From the NCBI GenBank assembly GCA_963575745.1, contig CAUYUJ010016160.1, forward strand, positions 160,678-224,677: a stretch of 64,000 bases of DNA. Direction: 5' to 3'. The notes under the pieces are model-generated. The model saw nothing but the letters and a program-made list of their open reading frames with translations. It searched no databases and had not been told where the DNA came from. Positions 1 through 9,205 of the stretch are shown in pieces. The stretch's first letter is position 1; every line of letters begins with the position of its first letter. This stretch comes from Prorocentrum cordatum (taxonomy: Eukaryota; Sar; Dinophyceae; Prorocentrales; Prorocentraceae). A program made the position numbers and the translations under genes.

Positions 1-129
1 TCGTGAGGTCGGGGGTTTGGCTCCGTCTTTGTGCATGTGTCTTCTGTCTCGCTCTCCGGGCCTCCCGATCGTGGGAGCAGCGTAGGCGGGGCGCGAGGGT
101 CGCGCCGCAGCGCCGCTGCGTCGGCGAGG

Positions 130-273
130 CGGCTCCATGTGGGGCCCCATTCTCTTCACGCCGACGTCGCCGATGCATCGCCGACGTCACAGATCTGCGT
201 CGCGGATGCATCGGTGATGCATCGACGATGCGGCACGATCCTCCGAACCCCACCTGCTCGGATCCCATCTGGG
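130..273 (+). repeat. Half copy of the GATGCATC foldback repeat
   Basis: This stretch matches the right half of the foldback at 20177-20374, sharing the run of GATGCATCG motifs and the ending that reads toward CATCTG. It lacks the left inverted arm, so it looks truncated. No gene is visible around it. Confidence 0.7.
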
Positions 274-300
274 CGACGCCAGAAGAAAACGGGGTCGTCT

Positions 301-446
301 GCGCCGACGTTGTCGCGCAAGTTGCCCGCGCAAGTTCGCGCGTGAGCGTCCTCGTCCCCACTGTGGCGTGCCGCGCGTGCGGCCCGCGCAAGCTTCGGCG
401 TCAGGTCGCTACGTCATCTTGCGCAAGACCCGTTTTTGATCGTCGC
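301..446 (+). repeat. Dispersed 145-bp repeat, copy 1
   Basis: A direct match to 5233-5379: both contain GTTGCCCGCGCAAG or GCTGCCCGCGCAAG, then a CGCGTGAG block, CCTCGTC, and end near GATCGTCG. Divergence is moderate with small indels. Function is unknown. Confidence 0.7.
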
Positions 447-962
447 TGGTTTGGAAGGCTTCTATTACCGAAGCAGAACATGAACGACACGAGCAGAAGT
501 TGACGAACCAACAGCACACACACACCCATACCCACAGGGGGGTCGGAGAGGGCTATGGGTGCGTGTTGTCGGATGGGATCCACGCTCGAACGGGAGCGTT
601 GTCCGCGCGGACCTCCGAAGGTGCACGGTTGTGCTTTTGCTTTCCTCCGGGAGGGAAAACGGCACGGACACAGAGGATCGTCGATTCCCCGAAGAGGAAG
701 GGGAAGCGTGGGAGGTGGAGGGGGGAAGACGAGGATCCAGAAAGCGTGGAAGATGTGTGTGGGGGGAATCCAGGGAGCTGTGCCCATTTGTTTGTGTGTG
801 CCTGGACCCCTTCACACGTCTCTCTCTCTCTCTCTCTCGTGCTCGCTTCACAGGCAACCATGGGGGGCACAGGCTCCGGGGGCCACGCATCGGCCCCCAA
901 TCACCCGTCCCTCGCCGGGCCCCCCTATCGCCGAGTCCAGGTCGACGTTCCCGGACCTCGCA
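447..962. other. Stretch without a recognised gene
   Basis: It holds a short CA run near 515-530 and a CT run near 818-838. Open frames exist on both strands because the DNA is GC-rich, but none shows a recognisable motif or codon signature. Confidence 0.5.
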
Positions 963-1134
963 TTGTGACAAAAATTGCGGCGGCAAGTTTCTCCTTACTC
1001 TCGGCCTCCGGGTGCCCTTCCCAGGCCTCGGGACCGTCAAAGAGCGACTCAGGAAGAAGAACCGGTCCCCGGGCAGGGGTCCAGGACCTCCGGGGGTCGA
1101 CGTTATGAAAGAATCGCGGCGTCGGGGGTCTGGG
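963..1134 (-). repeat. Hairpin-ended repeat family A, copy A1
   Basis: Family A is a 150-185-bp repeat whose sense strand begins CCAGACCCCCGACGTC, carries CCGGTTTTTCATCCCGAG in the middle and ends near CCTCCCGTCGTGA. Here the family sense strand is the minus strand. Both ends contain short hairpins with a T-rich loop. Other copies lie at 11513, 17364, 19103, 20001, 20601, 21450 and 54615. Confidence 0.8.
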
Positions 1135-1171
1135 TTCCCCCCTCCCCCTCCCCGCCCTCCCCCCCGTGCAG

Positions 1172-1237
1172 GGTTCCACCCCGGTCGTTCTCCTTCAGTC
1201 TTCCGCACTGGCACCTGCCTCGCGGAGCGTGCAGAAG
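1172..1237 (+). CDS. Possible 66-nt internal exon
   Basis: A C-rich pyrimidine tract ends in GTGCAG at 1171, followed by an open 66-nt stretch that ends CAGAAG before GTAGAG, a canonical donor. The frame gives a short peptide containing LLQSSALAPASRSVQK. It sits just downstream of family A copy A1, in line with the idea that these repeats lie in introns. The exon is too short for homology, third-position bias is only moderate, and no partner exon was found. It could be a chance combination of splice-like motifs. Confidence 0.2.
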
Positions 1238-1239
1238 GT

Positions 1240-2004
1240 AGAGGTCGAGGGCTTTTGGAGGCCAGAAGATCCGAGATTGGGATCCATACGTACCCACAGG
1301 CCTGGAAAGCGTGTGTCTCTCTCTCTCTCTCTCTTTCCCCCCACCCACTGTGCTTTGGGCATGTAAGCATGCGGGTCCAAGAGTTGCCCCTCCGGGGCCG
1401 TCAGAAAAAAAAAAAACACCCGGGCTGCAAAACCACGAGGGGGGCGAGATCTCTGGGGCCCACCGATTGAAACCTTACCTCATCGCATGGTCTCCCTTGG
1501 GGGCCTTGGTGCTCCGCACGCTTTCCATATAGAGTCCGAGCTCGCGTGGTGGGTCTGGTCCACTCTGGTCTGTCCTCTCGGAATGGAGATTCGAGGCCGG
1601 GTTTATACACATCCATACTCAGGCAGCCCGTGTCCCAGTGCCCTGGGGGGCGGTGGACGTGGATAGATTTGGGCCCCACAGGGGCGCGAGTAGATTCATG
1701 CCCACCGCCTCTCGGGAGCCATGAAGGTCAGTCGCGCAGGTAGTGGATACCTGTGAACCCCTAACTGCGGAGAAGATCGCGTAGGTGGGTCTAATGTCAG
1801 CTTCGCTGGTCCAGAGCACGTGTCTGACCGCGGATCATCGAGGACCCCTTCCTCGTTTGCATGCCCGAGCGTTTCTTCGCCAGGCTCCTGGCATCCCGTA
1901 CGGTTTCTTGGTCCCGTGCACGTGCACGCCAAGTACTCATGGAAAAGGCGCTCCTTTGCAAGTACGTCGGCTACGGCACCGCCTGATTCCGAGGCTTTGC
2001 CTCC
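1240..2004. other. Stretch without a recognised gene
   Basis: A CT run lies at 1315-1335 and a poly-A of 12 near 1406. The rest is unique-looking, moderately GC-rich sequence with short ORFs on both strands and no motif I can name. Confidence 0.5.
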
Positions 2005-2131
2005 TCCCGGCCTTGTTCTGAGGCTGCGCCCCCCTTTCCCCCCCCACCATCTCTGATTAATTCGAGCTTCGCGCGGTCCGCTTAGCTTCGACCGGAAGAG
2101 GTGCGCTCTCGACACGCGGATCAAACATGTG
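2005..2131 (+). repeat. Family P repeat, copy 1
   Basis: A tandem partner lies at 2335-2465, with shorter copies at 10650-10725 and 13590-13640. The shared core reads CGCTTAGCTT, then AAGAGGTKCGCTCTCG and CGC.ATC(A)AAA. The core contains GGTTCGCTCTC or GGTGCGCTCTC, faintly like a pol III B box, but no tRNA fold is present. Confidence 0.7.
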
Positions 2132-2246
2132 CACGCCAAGCTGGCCTCGCGATTGCGCAAGATGTGGTGGGAAAGCTCTGGGAGGTGCGAGCGCGGAGCG
2201 CGCCAGCTGCGGCGCTGGAGGCGCTGCCGGGGGAGCTGGGCGGGTG

Positions 2247-2281
2247 GCCCCCAGCGCCAGCCCAAGGCATCCGCGCGAGCC
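2247..2281 (+). repeat. Right end of a family B foldback
   Basis: The block GCCCCCAGCGCCAGC followed by CCAAGGCATCCGCGCG matches the right end of the family B foldbacks at 3927-4033 and 11969-12088. The left arm is not convincing here. Confidence 0.45.
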
Positions 2282-2334
2282 CACGAGGGTTGATGTGTAT
2301 GTTGTTGTGTGTCCGCGTCCAGCGGTTTTTGTGC

Positions 2335-2465
2335 CCCCTCCTGGCCTTGACGTGAGGCCCCTCCTTTTCTGCCTTCCCCCCTCTGTTAATTGAAGCTGGG
2401 CGCGGCCCGCTTAGCTTCGACCGCAAGAGGTGCGCTCTCGACCCGCGAATCAAAAACACTGTGTC
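2335..2465 (+). repeat. Family P repeat, copy 2
   Basis: It is about 85% like 2005-2131, including TTAATTGAAGCTG and the AAGAGGTGCGCTCTCGAC core, and lies about 335 bp downstream in the same orientation. Confidence 0.7.
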
Positions 2466-2479
2466 CAGCGGTTTGAATG

Positions 2480-3125
2480 ATTGCGAAGCGGGGGGGGGGG
2501 ATGTGAGGAAGGACGAAGAGATGCGCAGGAGGAAGGGACGGGAACGAGGAAGAGGACGTTGACGCGGAGGATCGAGGCGGAGCAAGAGGAGGGGGGGAGG
2601 AGGGGGAAGAGGATCGTTAATAATCACCGAGGCGGAGAAGGAGGATCGGGAAGGATGATCGAGGAGGAGTAGCAAGGAGCAGGGTGAGGAGGAGGAGCGA
2701 GGAGGAGGAGGAGGAGGAGGAGGAGGAGGAGGAGGAGGAGGAGGAGGAGGAGAGGAGGAGGAGGAGGAGGAGGAGGAGGAGCGAGGAGCGAGAGGAGGAG
2801 GAGGAGCGAGGTGGAGGAGGAGGAGCGAGCGAAGAGGACGAGGAGCGACGACGAAGAATGGTGAGGATGACGATGGGGAGCGTGCGAAGAGGAAGGGCAC
2901 CAGGGAGGCAGGGAGAAAAGGAGGAGGAGGAGGAACAGGAGGAGGAGTTGGAGGAGGAGGAGGACCGAGCAGGAGAGTCGAGGAGGAGAGGAGGAGGAGG
3001 AGGAGGAGGAGGAAGGAGGAGGAGAAGAGAAGGAGGAGGAGGAGGAGGAAGAGAAGGAGGAGGAGGAGGAGGAGCAGGAGGAGGAGGAGAGGAGGAGGAG
3101 GAGGGAGGAGGAGGAGGAGGAGCGA
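2480..3125 (+). repeat. GAG/GGA polypurine tract
   Basis: More than 600 bp of almost pure purine on the plus strand, mostly (GAG)n with GGA and CGAGGA interruptions. It can be read as poly-Glu/Arg/Gly on plus or poly-Ser/Leu/Pro on minus; the long ORFs through it are products of composition. A mirror CTC tract follows at 3300-3600. Confidence 0.9.
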
Positions 3126-3132
3126 GCGGCCC

Positions 3133-3228
3133 CGCGCCCTCCGCCAGGCGGGCGGCGACCGCACCGCGGCGGTCCTGGCGCACGCCGCCGGCCCGGCGCG
3201 GCGCGGCGCCCCGAACGGCCTCGCGCGC
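3133..3228 (+). CDS. Possible coding segment between GAG and CTC tracts
   Basis: About 32 consecutive codons with G or C in every third position give a balanced peptide beginning RALRQAGGDRTAAVLAHAAG and continuing into an Arg-rich run. The segment is the only complex sequence between the two giant triplet tracts. The same strand in another frame and the antisense frame are also open, so frame and strand are uncertain. No domain is recognised. It could be an exon whose flanking triplets have expanded, or simply GC-rich spacer. Confidence 0.25.
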
Positions 3229-3299
3229 TCTCGCCGTCGACGCCGTCGCCGTCGCCGATCGATCGGTCGATCGAGGCTGGAGCATCGTGTCCGTGCTTC

Positions 3300-3596
3300 C
3301 TTCATCCTCCCTCCTGCTCCTCCTCCTCCTCCTCCTCCTCTCCTTCCTCCTTCTCCTTCCCCTCCTCCCCCTACGCTGGGCTCCTCCTCCTCCTCCTTCT
3401 CCTCCCTTCTCCCCCCTCTCCTTGCCCCTCCTCCTTCCTGCTGATCCCTCCTTTCTTCCTCCCTTCTCACTTTCCCTCTTTCTCCTCCCTGCTCCTCCCT
3501 TTTCCTCCCTCCTCCCCCCTCTCCCCCTCGTCCCTCCACCCTCCGCCCTTCTCCTCCCTTCTCATGCTTCTCCCTTTCTCTCCTTCTTCTCTCCTC
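3300..3596 (+). repeat. CTC/TCC polypyrimidine tract
   Basis: About 300 bp of CTC, TCC and CCTT repeats, a mirror of the GAG tract at 2480-3125. Together they form an imperfect inverted pair around 3126-3299. Confidence 0.85.
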
Positions 3597-3713
3597 CAAC
3601 CCATTCTCTTTGAGGATGTGGCTCGTTGTCGGACAGGGATTGTCCGCAAGCTGCCCCACGGTCTCCATTACTTCGCCGATGACCCATTCTTCCCTCAAGA
3701 TGGGGTCAGGCAC
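3597..3713 (-). CDS. Possible minus-strand exon, unknown protein
   Basis: On the minus strand the frame from 3713 down to about 3597 reads a balanced, acidic, helix-prone peptide that includes LREEWVIGEVMETVGQ and a nearby CPTTSHILKENG. About 70% of third positions are G or C. It then runs into the pyrimidine/purine tract, where a splice donor would be needed. The antisense plus-strand frame is also open and fairly protein-like, so strand is not settled. No family is recognised. Confidence 0.3.
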
Positions 3714-3926
3714 CCGTTAAGCGTGTTGCGAGCTTGGTCATCCTCCTCTCTCCTCCTCCCGTCTTCGTCCGTGTTCTTCCCTGCTTCCTCCGTCCTCCTT
3801 TCTTCCTCCTCCCCCCTCCCACCAGGAGGCGCGAGGGTTGATATCATCAGTGTTACTTCAATAGGGACCGAGTTGGGGTTGATGGGCCGCAGGAGAAAGA
3901 ACGGCACCAAGAGCAATCATTGGAGG

Positions 3927-4033
3927 TCCGCGCGGCCTTCTTGGGTTGGGCGCTGGGCGCCTCTGGCGCCGCCCCGGGCGCGCTCCGCACGGGAGGGAGG
4001 GGGGGCCAGCGCCGATCCAAGACATCCGCTCGG
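3927..4033 (+). repeat. Family B GC-rich foldback, copy B1
   Basis: The left end TCCGCGCGGCCTTCTTGGG mirrors the right end CCGATCCAAGACATCCGC. The centre is a GGCGCC-rich palindrome. Related copies lie at 6222, 11969, 40384 and 52393. Confidence 0.7.
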
Positions 4034-4354
4034 AGGAGGAGGAGGGCCTCTGAGAGTTTCTCTCCCTGCAAAGTTGCTCCCCTGCTGGAAATTAGCTTCG
4101 AGGTTCGAGGCGATGTTCCGCCTGTGGGCGCCCGCTTCGGGCTCCGGGCACCATCAAGAAGGAAGCAGGATAAATCCCCTGTGAGGGATTTGGGGGACAG
4201 GTTAGAGGCGGATGTCGGGCGCCCTCATCGCCGAGCCAAAAGTTCGGGCCGATTGGCTGTTTCGGTCCCATTGTTTTGTCCTGTCATTCCTGCCGCTGGA
4301 GGCAGTTTCCTAGACGAGATGTCAGCCAGTGTGGGCCCAAAACTGTACGTGATG
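4034..4354. other. Stretch without a recognised gene
   Basis: It contains short ORFs only. No repeat copy or domain was noticed. Confidence 0.4.
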
Positions 4355-4775
4355 GCATCGTGGAGGTGTAGGCTATGCGGTGTGAGCTATGTGGTGGCAT
4401 CTACGTCGTGTAGCTATGTGGTGTGAGCTCTGGGGATGAGCGCTTCGCGGTGCAAGCTATGCTGTGTGAACCATGTGGTGTGAAGTGTGGCGGTGAAAAC
4501 TATGCGGTGAAACCTACGTGGTGTAAGCTATGCCGTGTAAGCTGTGCGGTATGACATGGAGGTGAAACATATGTGGTGCCAGCTACGTGGGGTGAGCTGT
4601 GGAGGGAGGTGACTATTTTGCGCTGTAAGGTATGATATGCAAGCTAGGTTGTGTAAACTATGTGGTGTGAGCTGTGGCGGTGTAATCGATGTGGTGTAAG
4701 CTATGCCGTGTCAGCTGTGCGGTTTGGCGTTGAGGCGAAAGCTATGGGGTGCAAGCTACGTGACGTGATCCTGGA
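4355..4775 (+). repeat. GCTATGTGGTGT minisatellite
   Basis: About 35 degenerate copies of a 10-12-bp unit around GCTATGYGGTGTRA run for 420 bp, with a lower GC content than its surroundings. The unit is not a multiple of three throughout, so coding is unlikely. Confidence 0.85.
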
Positions 4776-4880
4776 AATCCACGCTGACCTCGGAAAAGAG
4801 GGAGGATCATGGAGGAGGGAGGAGGGAGAAGTGCGGGGTGCAGCCGGACAGGAGTATAGCCCCCCGTGCCCTCCGCCAGG

Positions 4881-4986
4881 GAGCTTCGACTACGCAAACC
4901 TCGGCGGCTGGGGCGAGAGCCAGCTGAGCGGTGCGGACAACGTGACAGAGCAGGCGGCGGCAGGGCAGCGCGTAGACAGGGCCTAA
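4881..4986 (+). CDS. Possible terminal exon, unknown protein
   Basis: An AG|G acceptor (CCTCCGCCAG at 4880) precedes an open frame that ends at a TAA at 4984-4986. The peptide is balanced and polar, beginning SFDYANLGGWGESQLSG and ending in QRVDRA. Most codons end in G or C, unlike the minisatellite just upstream, so the coding signal starts at the proposed acceptor. The same frame is open back to 4660 through the minisatellite, which is probably intron. No upstream exon was identified and no family is recognised. Confidence 0.45.
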
Positions 4987-4999
4987 GGGATCTTAGGAT

Positions 5000-5230
5000 C
5001 GATCACCGAAGGAGTTGTCATCTCTTCGAGGGATCGAAGGATCGAGGGATGTATGAGGCGTTCCAAAAAAAGGCGCTGCCTTCGAGGATCGAAGGAGTTG
5101 TCATCTCTTCCTCGGTGGAAGGCGGCGGATGGGCGGCGGAAGGTCGGTGGAAGTATAACGAGGCTGCCCCCGCCGGCGGAAGCCGGCAGAAGCTCGGCGG
5201 AAGGCGACGGACAAACAAAAATGAGGTCGG
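5000..5230 (+). repeat. GGCGGAAG-rich dispersed repeat
   Basis: It contains GTTGTCATCTCTTC twice (5015 and 5096) and a run of GGCGGAAG units at 5115-5215. The same arrangement, CATCTCTTCC then GGCGGAAGCTCGGCGGAAGG, recurs at 61975-62085. Confidence 0.7.
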
Positions 5231-5232
5231 CT

Positions 5233-5379
5233 GCGCTGACATTGGCGCGTAAGCTGCCCGCGCAAGGTCGCGCGTGAGTGCCCTCGTCTCCAAGGGAGCA
5301 CGCCGCGCTGGCGGCCTGCGTAAGCCGCCGCGTAGGGCCCCCATGCCATCTCGCGTAAAACCCGAAATTGATCGTCGCC
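5233..5379 (+). repeat. Dispersed 145-bp repeat, copy 2
   Basis: Partner of 301-446 in the same orientation. Confidence 0.7.
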
Positions 5380-5879
5380 CATATGAGACTCGCACGGTTT
5401 CCCCGGCGGATGGATGGCGGCGGCAGGCTTCGGAGCGCTGGCAGGAGTACAGCGAGGGCGGCTGCGCCGGCGGAAACTGGCCAGAGCTGGGGAGAGTACC
5501 AAACATTATTTCGCCGGGGCTCGGCACAGGCGATCCGCTCGCGCGTCCCACATGCAAGAGGAGGGGAGAAAGAAGAGAGCTGGCCGCAAAGACAGAAGGT
5601 TGGCAAGAAGGCGCACTCACGCGGCGAGGCCGCGTGGGGCGCGCGGGGCGGCCACGCCGCAGGGCAGCCCTTGGCAGCGAGCGCGGGGCGGCGTCGCGGG
5701 CGCACCCAGGGGAGGAGCCGGCAGCCGCAGTGCAGGGCGGAAGTCAAACATGCAAGTCAAGAGATATCATCAACGTATTTATGGTTCCTGGAGCGGGTCA
5801 TCCAGTTCCCTCCTCGCTCTTATTCCCTCGATTTGCCGGAGTGTCATTGTGGCATCGACCGCGCTCGTTGACGCTATTC
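5380..5879. other. GC-rich stretch, no certain gene
   Basis: Frames on both strands are open with high third-position GC around 5600-5740, so neither strand can be preferred. It is part of a 389-codon open frame that runs 5274-6443 on plus, most of which is repeat-derived. Confidence 0.4.
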
Positions 5880-6200
5880 ATGCATGTTGGCTTCGATGAC
5901 TCGAGAAGCATGTGGGCCGCTCACACCAGATGCGCGACATGTGCCTGGGGCACATCCGAACTATACCTAGACGTCGAGGGAGAGCACGGCCCAGAGGGGG
6001 AGGAGAAAGAAGTCGGGGGTAATGGCGACGACGGTGCTTTCGACGGCGAATGCAATGACGTAGTTCGTAGTTCTACGCGTTGTACTGCCTGTACCGACGC
6101 GGGTGCCACATTTGTCATATCGCATCATTCAAGCGCTGCCTTGAGCAGTACATGCGCCCCGTCGTGCACTCATGGGAGTAATTCGGAGAAGAACGAGCCG
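5880..6200 (+). CDS. Possible coding region with paired cysteines
   Basis: From the ATG at 5880 the frame stays open for over 500 nt, until it runs through the family B foldback at 6222 and into a MITE at 6412. The part before the foldback is balanced and acidic and carries several Cys pairs (CATC, then CTAC, then CAPSC), as in small zinc- or disulfide-stabilised domains. No fold is recognised. GC content is lower than in the flanks. The downstream part is repeat sequence, so a real exon would have to end near 6200. It may be a gene fragment. Confidence 0.35.
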
Positions 6201-6221
6201 CGTAAACTCAAGCTTCCAGAT

Positions 6222-6327
6222 GTCCGCGCGGATGTCTTGGACCGACGCTGGACCCGCCTTGCCCAGGCACGTTTCGTTCGTCGGGGGCGGCGCCGACGGC
6301 GCCGCCAGGAGGGTCCAGCACCGACCC
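6222..6327 (+). repeat. Family B GC-rich foldback, copy B2
   Basis: It begins TCCGCGCGGATGTCTTGG and ends with GGTCCAGCACCGAC; the centre GGCGGCGCC.ACGGCGCCGCC is a strong hairpin. Confidence 0.7.
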
Positions 6328-6411
6328 AGTACATACATCTGCACCGCACATGCAGGTTCGTGCCGTTGTGTCCCATTCTAGCTATTTTGCTTGGGCGGCC
6401 CGACCATTGTT

Positions 6412-6727
6412 ACGTCGGGCATGAGGAGGAATATTCAAGTTGAACATAGTCAGGTGACGATCCTTCGTGCTCGCTTGACTACGTTCGAGTATCATCGACT
6501 ATGCTTTCATTTCGGGCGAAGAGAACTATGCACATGCACCGATCCTGGCAAGGCCCATCCTTGACCCAGGATCGGTGCATATGCCTTCCTGGCCAAGGCA
6601 GGAGGGCGTATGCACCGATCCTGGGCTCAGGATGGGTCTGGCCAGATTCGGTGCATGTGCATAGTTCTCTTTCCTCTATCATTCTTCTTCCAAGATCCAC
6701 CTGTAGGAGGCCATGCCTGACCTCATT
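6412..6727. mobile_element. Family C MITE, copy C1, with a nested hairpin
   Basis: Family C has inverted ends reading GTCGGGCATG at the left and CTGTAGGAGG then CATGCCTGACCTCA at the right. This copy is about 315 bp because a 155-bp hairpin sits inside it. Other copies (138-181 bp) lie at 40066, 60190, 61641 and 63356. No coding capacity. Confidence 0.75.
6518..6672. repeat. Long hairpin (about 67-nt arms, 19-nt loop)
   Basis: Arms 6519-6585 and 6605-6672 are inverted copies with roughly 85% pairing; both outer ends read AGAGAACTATGCACATGCAC. Transcribed from either strand it would fold into one long stem with few bulges. The arms do not resemble the host MITE, so it looks like a nested foldback element; a small-RNA precursor is an alternative. 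Confidence 0.8.
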
Positions 6728-6788
6728 CAGGCTACTCCCCGATTGCTGACTGCTGCTGCCGCAATTTCGCACGGGGCTTCCTGCGCGA

Positions 6789-7092
6789 GCGCCCGACGCA
6801 CACGCCGCAGGAGAGGGCATCGGCCATGCGGCGGCTGCGGCGGCCGGGCGCGGGGCCCTTTGGAGGGGCCGCGGGGGCGTATTGGGAGGAACGCCACCCT
6901 TTTTCAGCATGTGGTCGGCAATGCCTTCAGGTTTGACCCCGCGCCCGACGCACACGCCGCAGGAGAGGGCATCGGCCGTGCGGCGGCTGCGGCGGCCGGG
7001 CGCGGGGCTCTTTGGAGGGGCCGCGGGGGCGTGTTGGGAGGAGCGCCACCCTTTTTCAGCATGTGGCCGGCAATGCCTTCAGGTTTGACCCC
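6789..7092 (+). repeat. 152-bp tandem duplication
   Basis: Two head-to-tail copies (6789-6940, 6941-7092) differ at only a few bases. Each holds a high-third-GC frame including ERPTHTPQERASA, then a CCTTTTTCAG acceptor-like site. Because 152 is not a multiple of three, the frame shifts between copies. It may be a duplicated exon plus flanking intron. Confidence 0.85.
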
Positions 7093-7418
7093 CACACACA
7101 CAAGATACCGCACCAGCGACCCTGCAAATACGACAACATGTGGGGGGCTGTTCCTTCGTCCGGCTTTCTTCCTTCCACGTTGTCCTTGTCGTTCTGCTCT
7201 GTGGGCTCCCGGAGCGTCTGGGGTATGAGTGCGTTCCGTGGAGCGCCTGGTGGCAGGCGGATTTCGAATGTGGCGCGCGTGCTGTATCAGCGGCTGGCGA
7301 TTGCACGATGCGAGGTCACTTGCAGTAGTTCACTGCTCGCGTCCGAAATCTGCTCTGCCTTGCCCACTGCACCTCCCACGGGCTGGTTTGAACTCATGCA
7401 CTCCGTCCCCCCTGCCAG

Positions 7419-7501
7419 TTGACATCGCAGCTGAGACCGGCTGCTGCCAGCGCCGTGGCGGCGTCCGACGAGTACCCCACGGGCTCGCAATCTGGGAAAA
7501 G
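7419..7501 (+). CDS. Possible 83-nt internal exon
   Basis: A pyrimidine tract ends in CCTGCCAG at 7418. The following frame reads TSQLRPAAASAVAASDEY and on to a GGGAAAAG|GTTGGG donor at 7502. Codons between 7440 and 7485 are almost all G/C-ending, and the two splice-like borders are canonical. No partner exon and no family are recognised. Confidence 0.3.
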
Positions 7502-7796
7502 GTTGGGGGGAGCTCCCCCACGGAGCGCGCGCCGAGCGCGCGCGAGCGGCCTCTTCAGCTCGCTGGGACGGGGGGGTCGATGTACCGTCCCGTTGCCAGG
7601 GGGAAAGGGGGGAGGTGCTGGTAGCGGGCGTTATCGCAAACAAAAAAAAGCCTTAGGGTTGCGTCGGTTTGGGGTGCAAGGGACGCCTCAAGCTTCCCGC
7701 CGGAGACCCCACCAGCCGTGTGCCCCCCATACGCCCCATACATGCGACGGCGTGCGCGCAATGGGACGGCACTGAACTCACCGACAGGAAAACTGC
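7502..7796. other. Stretch without a recognised gene
   Basis: GC-rich; includes GCGCGCGAGC and an A7 run. No supported feature. Confidence 0.4.
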
Positions 7797-7964
7797 AACA
7801 GTGGAGACCCATGCCAAGACACACCCTGCGTGCCTCCAGGGTGCCCTGGGTTCCTTGGGCTTCGATGGCTCTGCTGTGGAAAGTGTGAGACGCTCCCACA
7901 CCAAAAATCAATGGGCCCTTGTGAAGTCTCAGGTTTGGGTTTCTTGTGGAAGGTCTCTTGTGGT
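7797..7964 (+). repeat. Family D dispersed repeat, copy D1
   Basis: It matches 24917-25052 and 63765-63930 in the same orientation, sharing GGTGCCCTGGGTT, TTTCTTGTGGAAGG and CCCACACCAA.AAT blocks. Copies differ by 20-30%. There are no obvious inverted ends, so it may be a SINE-like or processed fragment. Confidence 0.75.
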
Positions 7965-8120
7965 CGGGCCCCTGTGGCACCCGCCCTGCCCTCGGCACCG
8001 GCCCTGCCCTCGCCACGTCTCGCCGAGCCACGTGCTCGAGAAGCGGCTGTGCCGCGCAGGCGTGCAGGTGCGGGGAGGCGGGCGCCGCGGGTGCGGGGGG
8101 GCAGCCTGCGCCTTGCCGAG

Positions 8121-8175
8121 GTACGCTGGCATGCTGAGGGCGTTGGGCGTTGGCTTCGACACCCTCAAAGGCCTG
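8121..8175 (+). pseudogene. Exon-like copy paralogous to 59078-59183
   Basis: After an AG|G acceptor (CCTTGCCGAG at 8120) the frame reads RYAGMLRALGVGFDTLKG. The exon at 59078 reads RYAQMLKGLGNGFDTFRG across the same splice position. Differences include K/R, R/K, F/L and G/A swaps and a synonymous Leu change, as expected if both descend from a protein-constrained exon. This copy has more A/T-ending codons and soon runs into CT and TA repeats, so it is probably a decayed or partial copy. The protein is not identified. Confidence 0.5.
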
Positions 8176-8209
8176 GTCCTTTGTGTGTCTCTCTTCCTCT
8201 CTCGATCGA

Positions 8210-8297
8210 TTCATATATATATATATATATATTTATGAGAGAGAGAGAGAGAGAGACATTTATGTATCTCTCTTTATATATATATATATATATACAC
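8210..8297. repeat. TA/GA/TA compound microsatellite
   Basis: Two (TA)n runs flank a (GA)n run and a short CTCTCTTT block. Confidence 0.9.
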
Positions 8298-8384
8298 TGT
8301 ATGAGCCCCGGACGGACCCCGGACGGAGCCTCCCCCCCCCCTCAAACGAGTTTCGGCCTTCCCCGAAATTTTCGGGCGGTCCCA

Positions 8385-8930
8385 GAGGCGCCCCAGACGG
8401 CCCGAGACACTCCCAAGAGGGCTCCACGAGCGCTCCAAGACAGCCCAAGAGCGCTCCAAGAGACCCCAAGACCGCCCAAGACCGTCCAAGGGGGCCCCGA
8501 GACGCCCCAAGAGACCTCCAAGAGGCTTCCCAAGAGGGAAATGTCATTGATGTGTGTTTGGTTTTCAGAGGTTTCTCTGGTTCTCCCTTTTTCGGGCCAA
8601 CATCAGCCCGGACCGGCCCAAGAGGCTCCAGAGATCGCCCCAAGATAGCCCAAGAGGCCCCCCAAAAAGCCCGAAAACGATCCAAGAGAGTCCCAAGACA
8701 GCCCAAGAGGGCTCCAAGACGGGCCCAAGAGAGCCCCAAGAGCGCCCAAAGAGGCACCCAAGAGGGCCCCAAGACGCCGCCAGGAGAGCCCCACGAAGGC
8801 CGAAGGCCTCCAGGACGCCCCAGGACGGCCCAAAAAGGCCCCGAGACGACCCAAGAGAACCCCAACAGGGCCCCAAAAGGCATCCAAAAGGGCCCCAAGA
8901 AGACTCCGAAGAGGCCCCAAAACGCTACAT
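8385..8930 (-). repeat. CTTGGGG-type degenerate minisatellite
   Basis: About 50 loose copies of CCCAAGAGG/CCCAAGACG (minus strand CTTGGGGCC, 9-12 bp spacing). The same array type recurs at 16045, 41463, 42955, 44735, 47575 and 57915. ORFs through it give Arg/Pro/Lys or Trp/Gly/Leu-rich products of composition. Confidence 0.8.
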
Positions 8931-9205
8931 AACAGCCTTCCAATATTTCTTTTCCTCCATCCTTCTTCTCCCCGTCTCCCTTTTTCTCTTTCCCGTTATC
9001 CTCCTGTTCCTCCTCCTTCTCTGTTTACTCTCTGCTCCTCCTCCTCTCAGCCTCCTCCTCCTCGTTTTTGTCGCTCCTTCTTCTCCTCCTCTTCCTCCTC
9101 CTCCCCCTCCTCCTCCTGGTCCTCTTCATGTCCCTCTTCCCCACCCCGTCAAGATTCTAGCAAGACCAGTCGGCTGTATCCCATCTTCCCAGATAGTACT
9201 GAACG

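Noticed and set aside
2121-3713. A 530-codon minus-strand ORF with long Leu/Ser/Pro runs
   Set aside because: Most of it is the GAG and CTC tracts and the family P repeat read as protein. Only the first 40 codons have a normal residue mix.
8385-8943. Arg/Pro-rich or Trp/Gly-rich long ORFs in the CTTGGGG arrays
   Set aside because: The same word gives the same kinds of peptide at seven loci in all frames; no start, splice or bias evidence.
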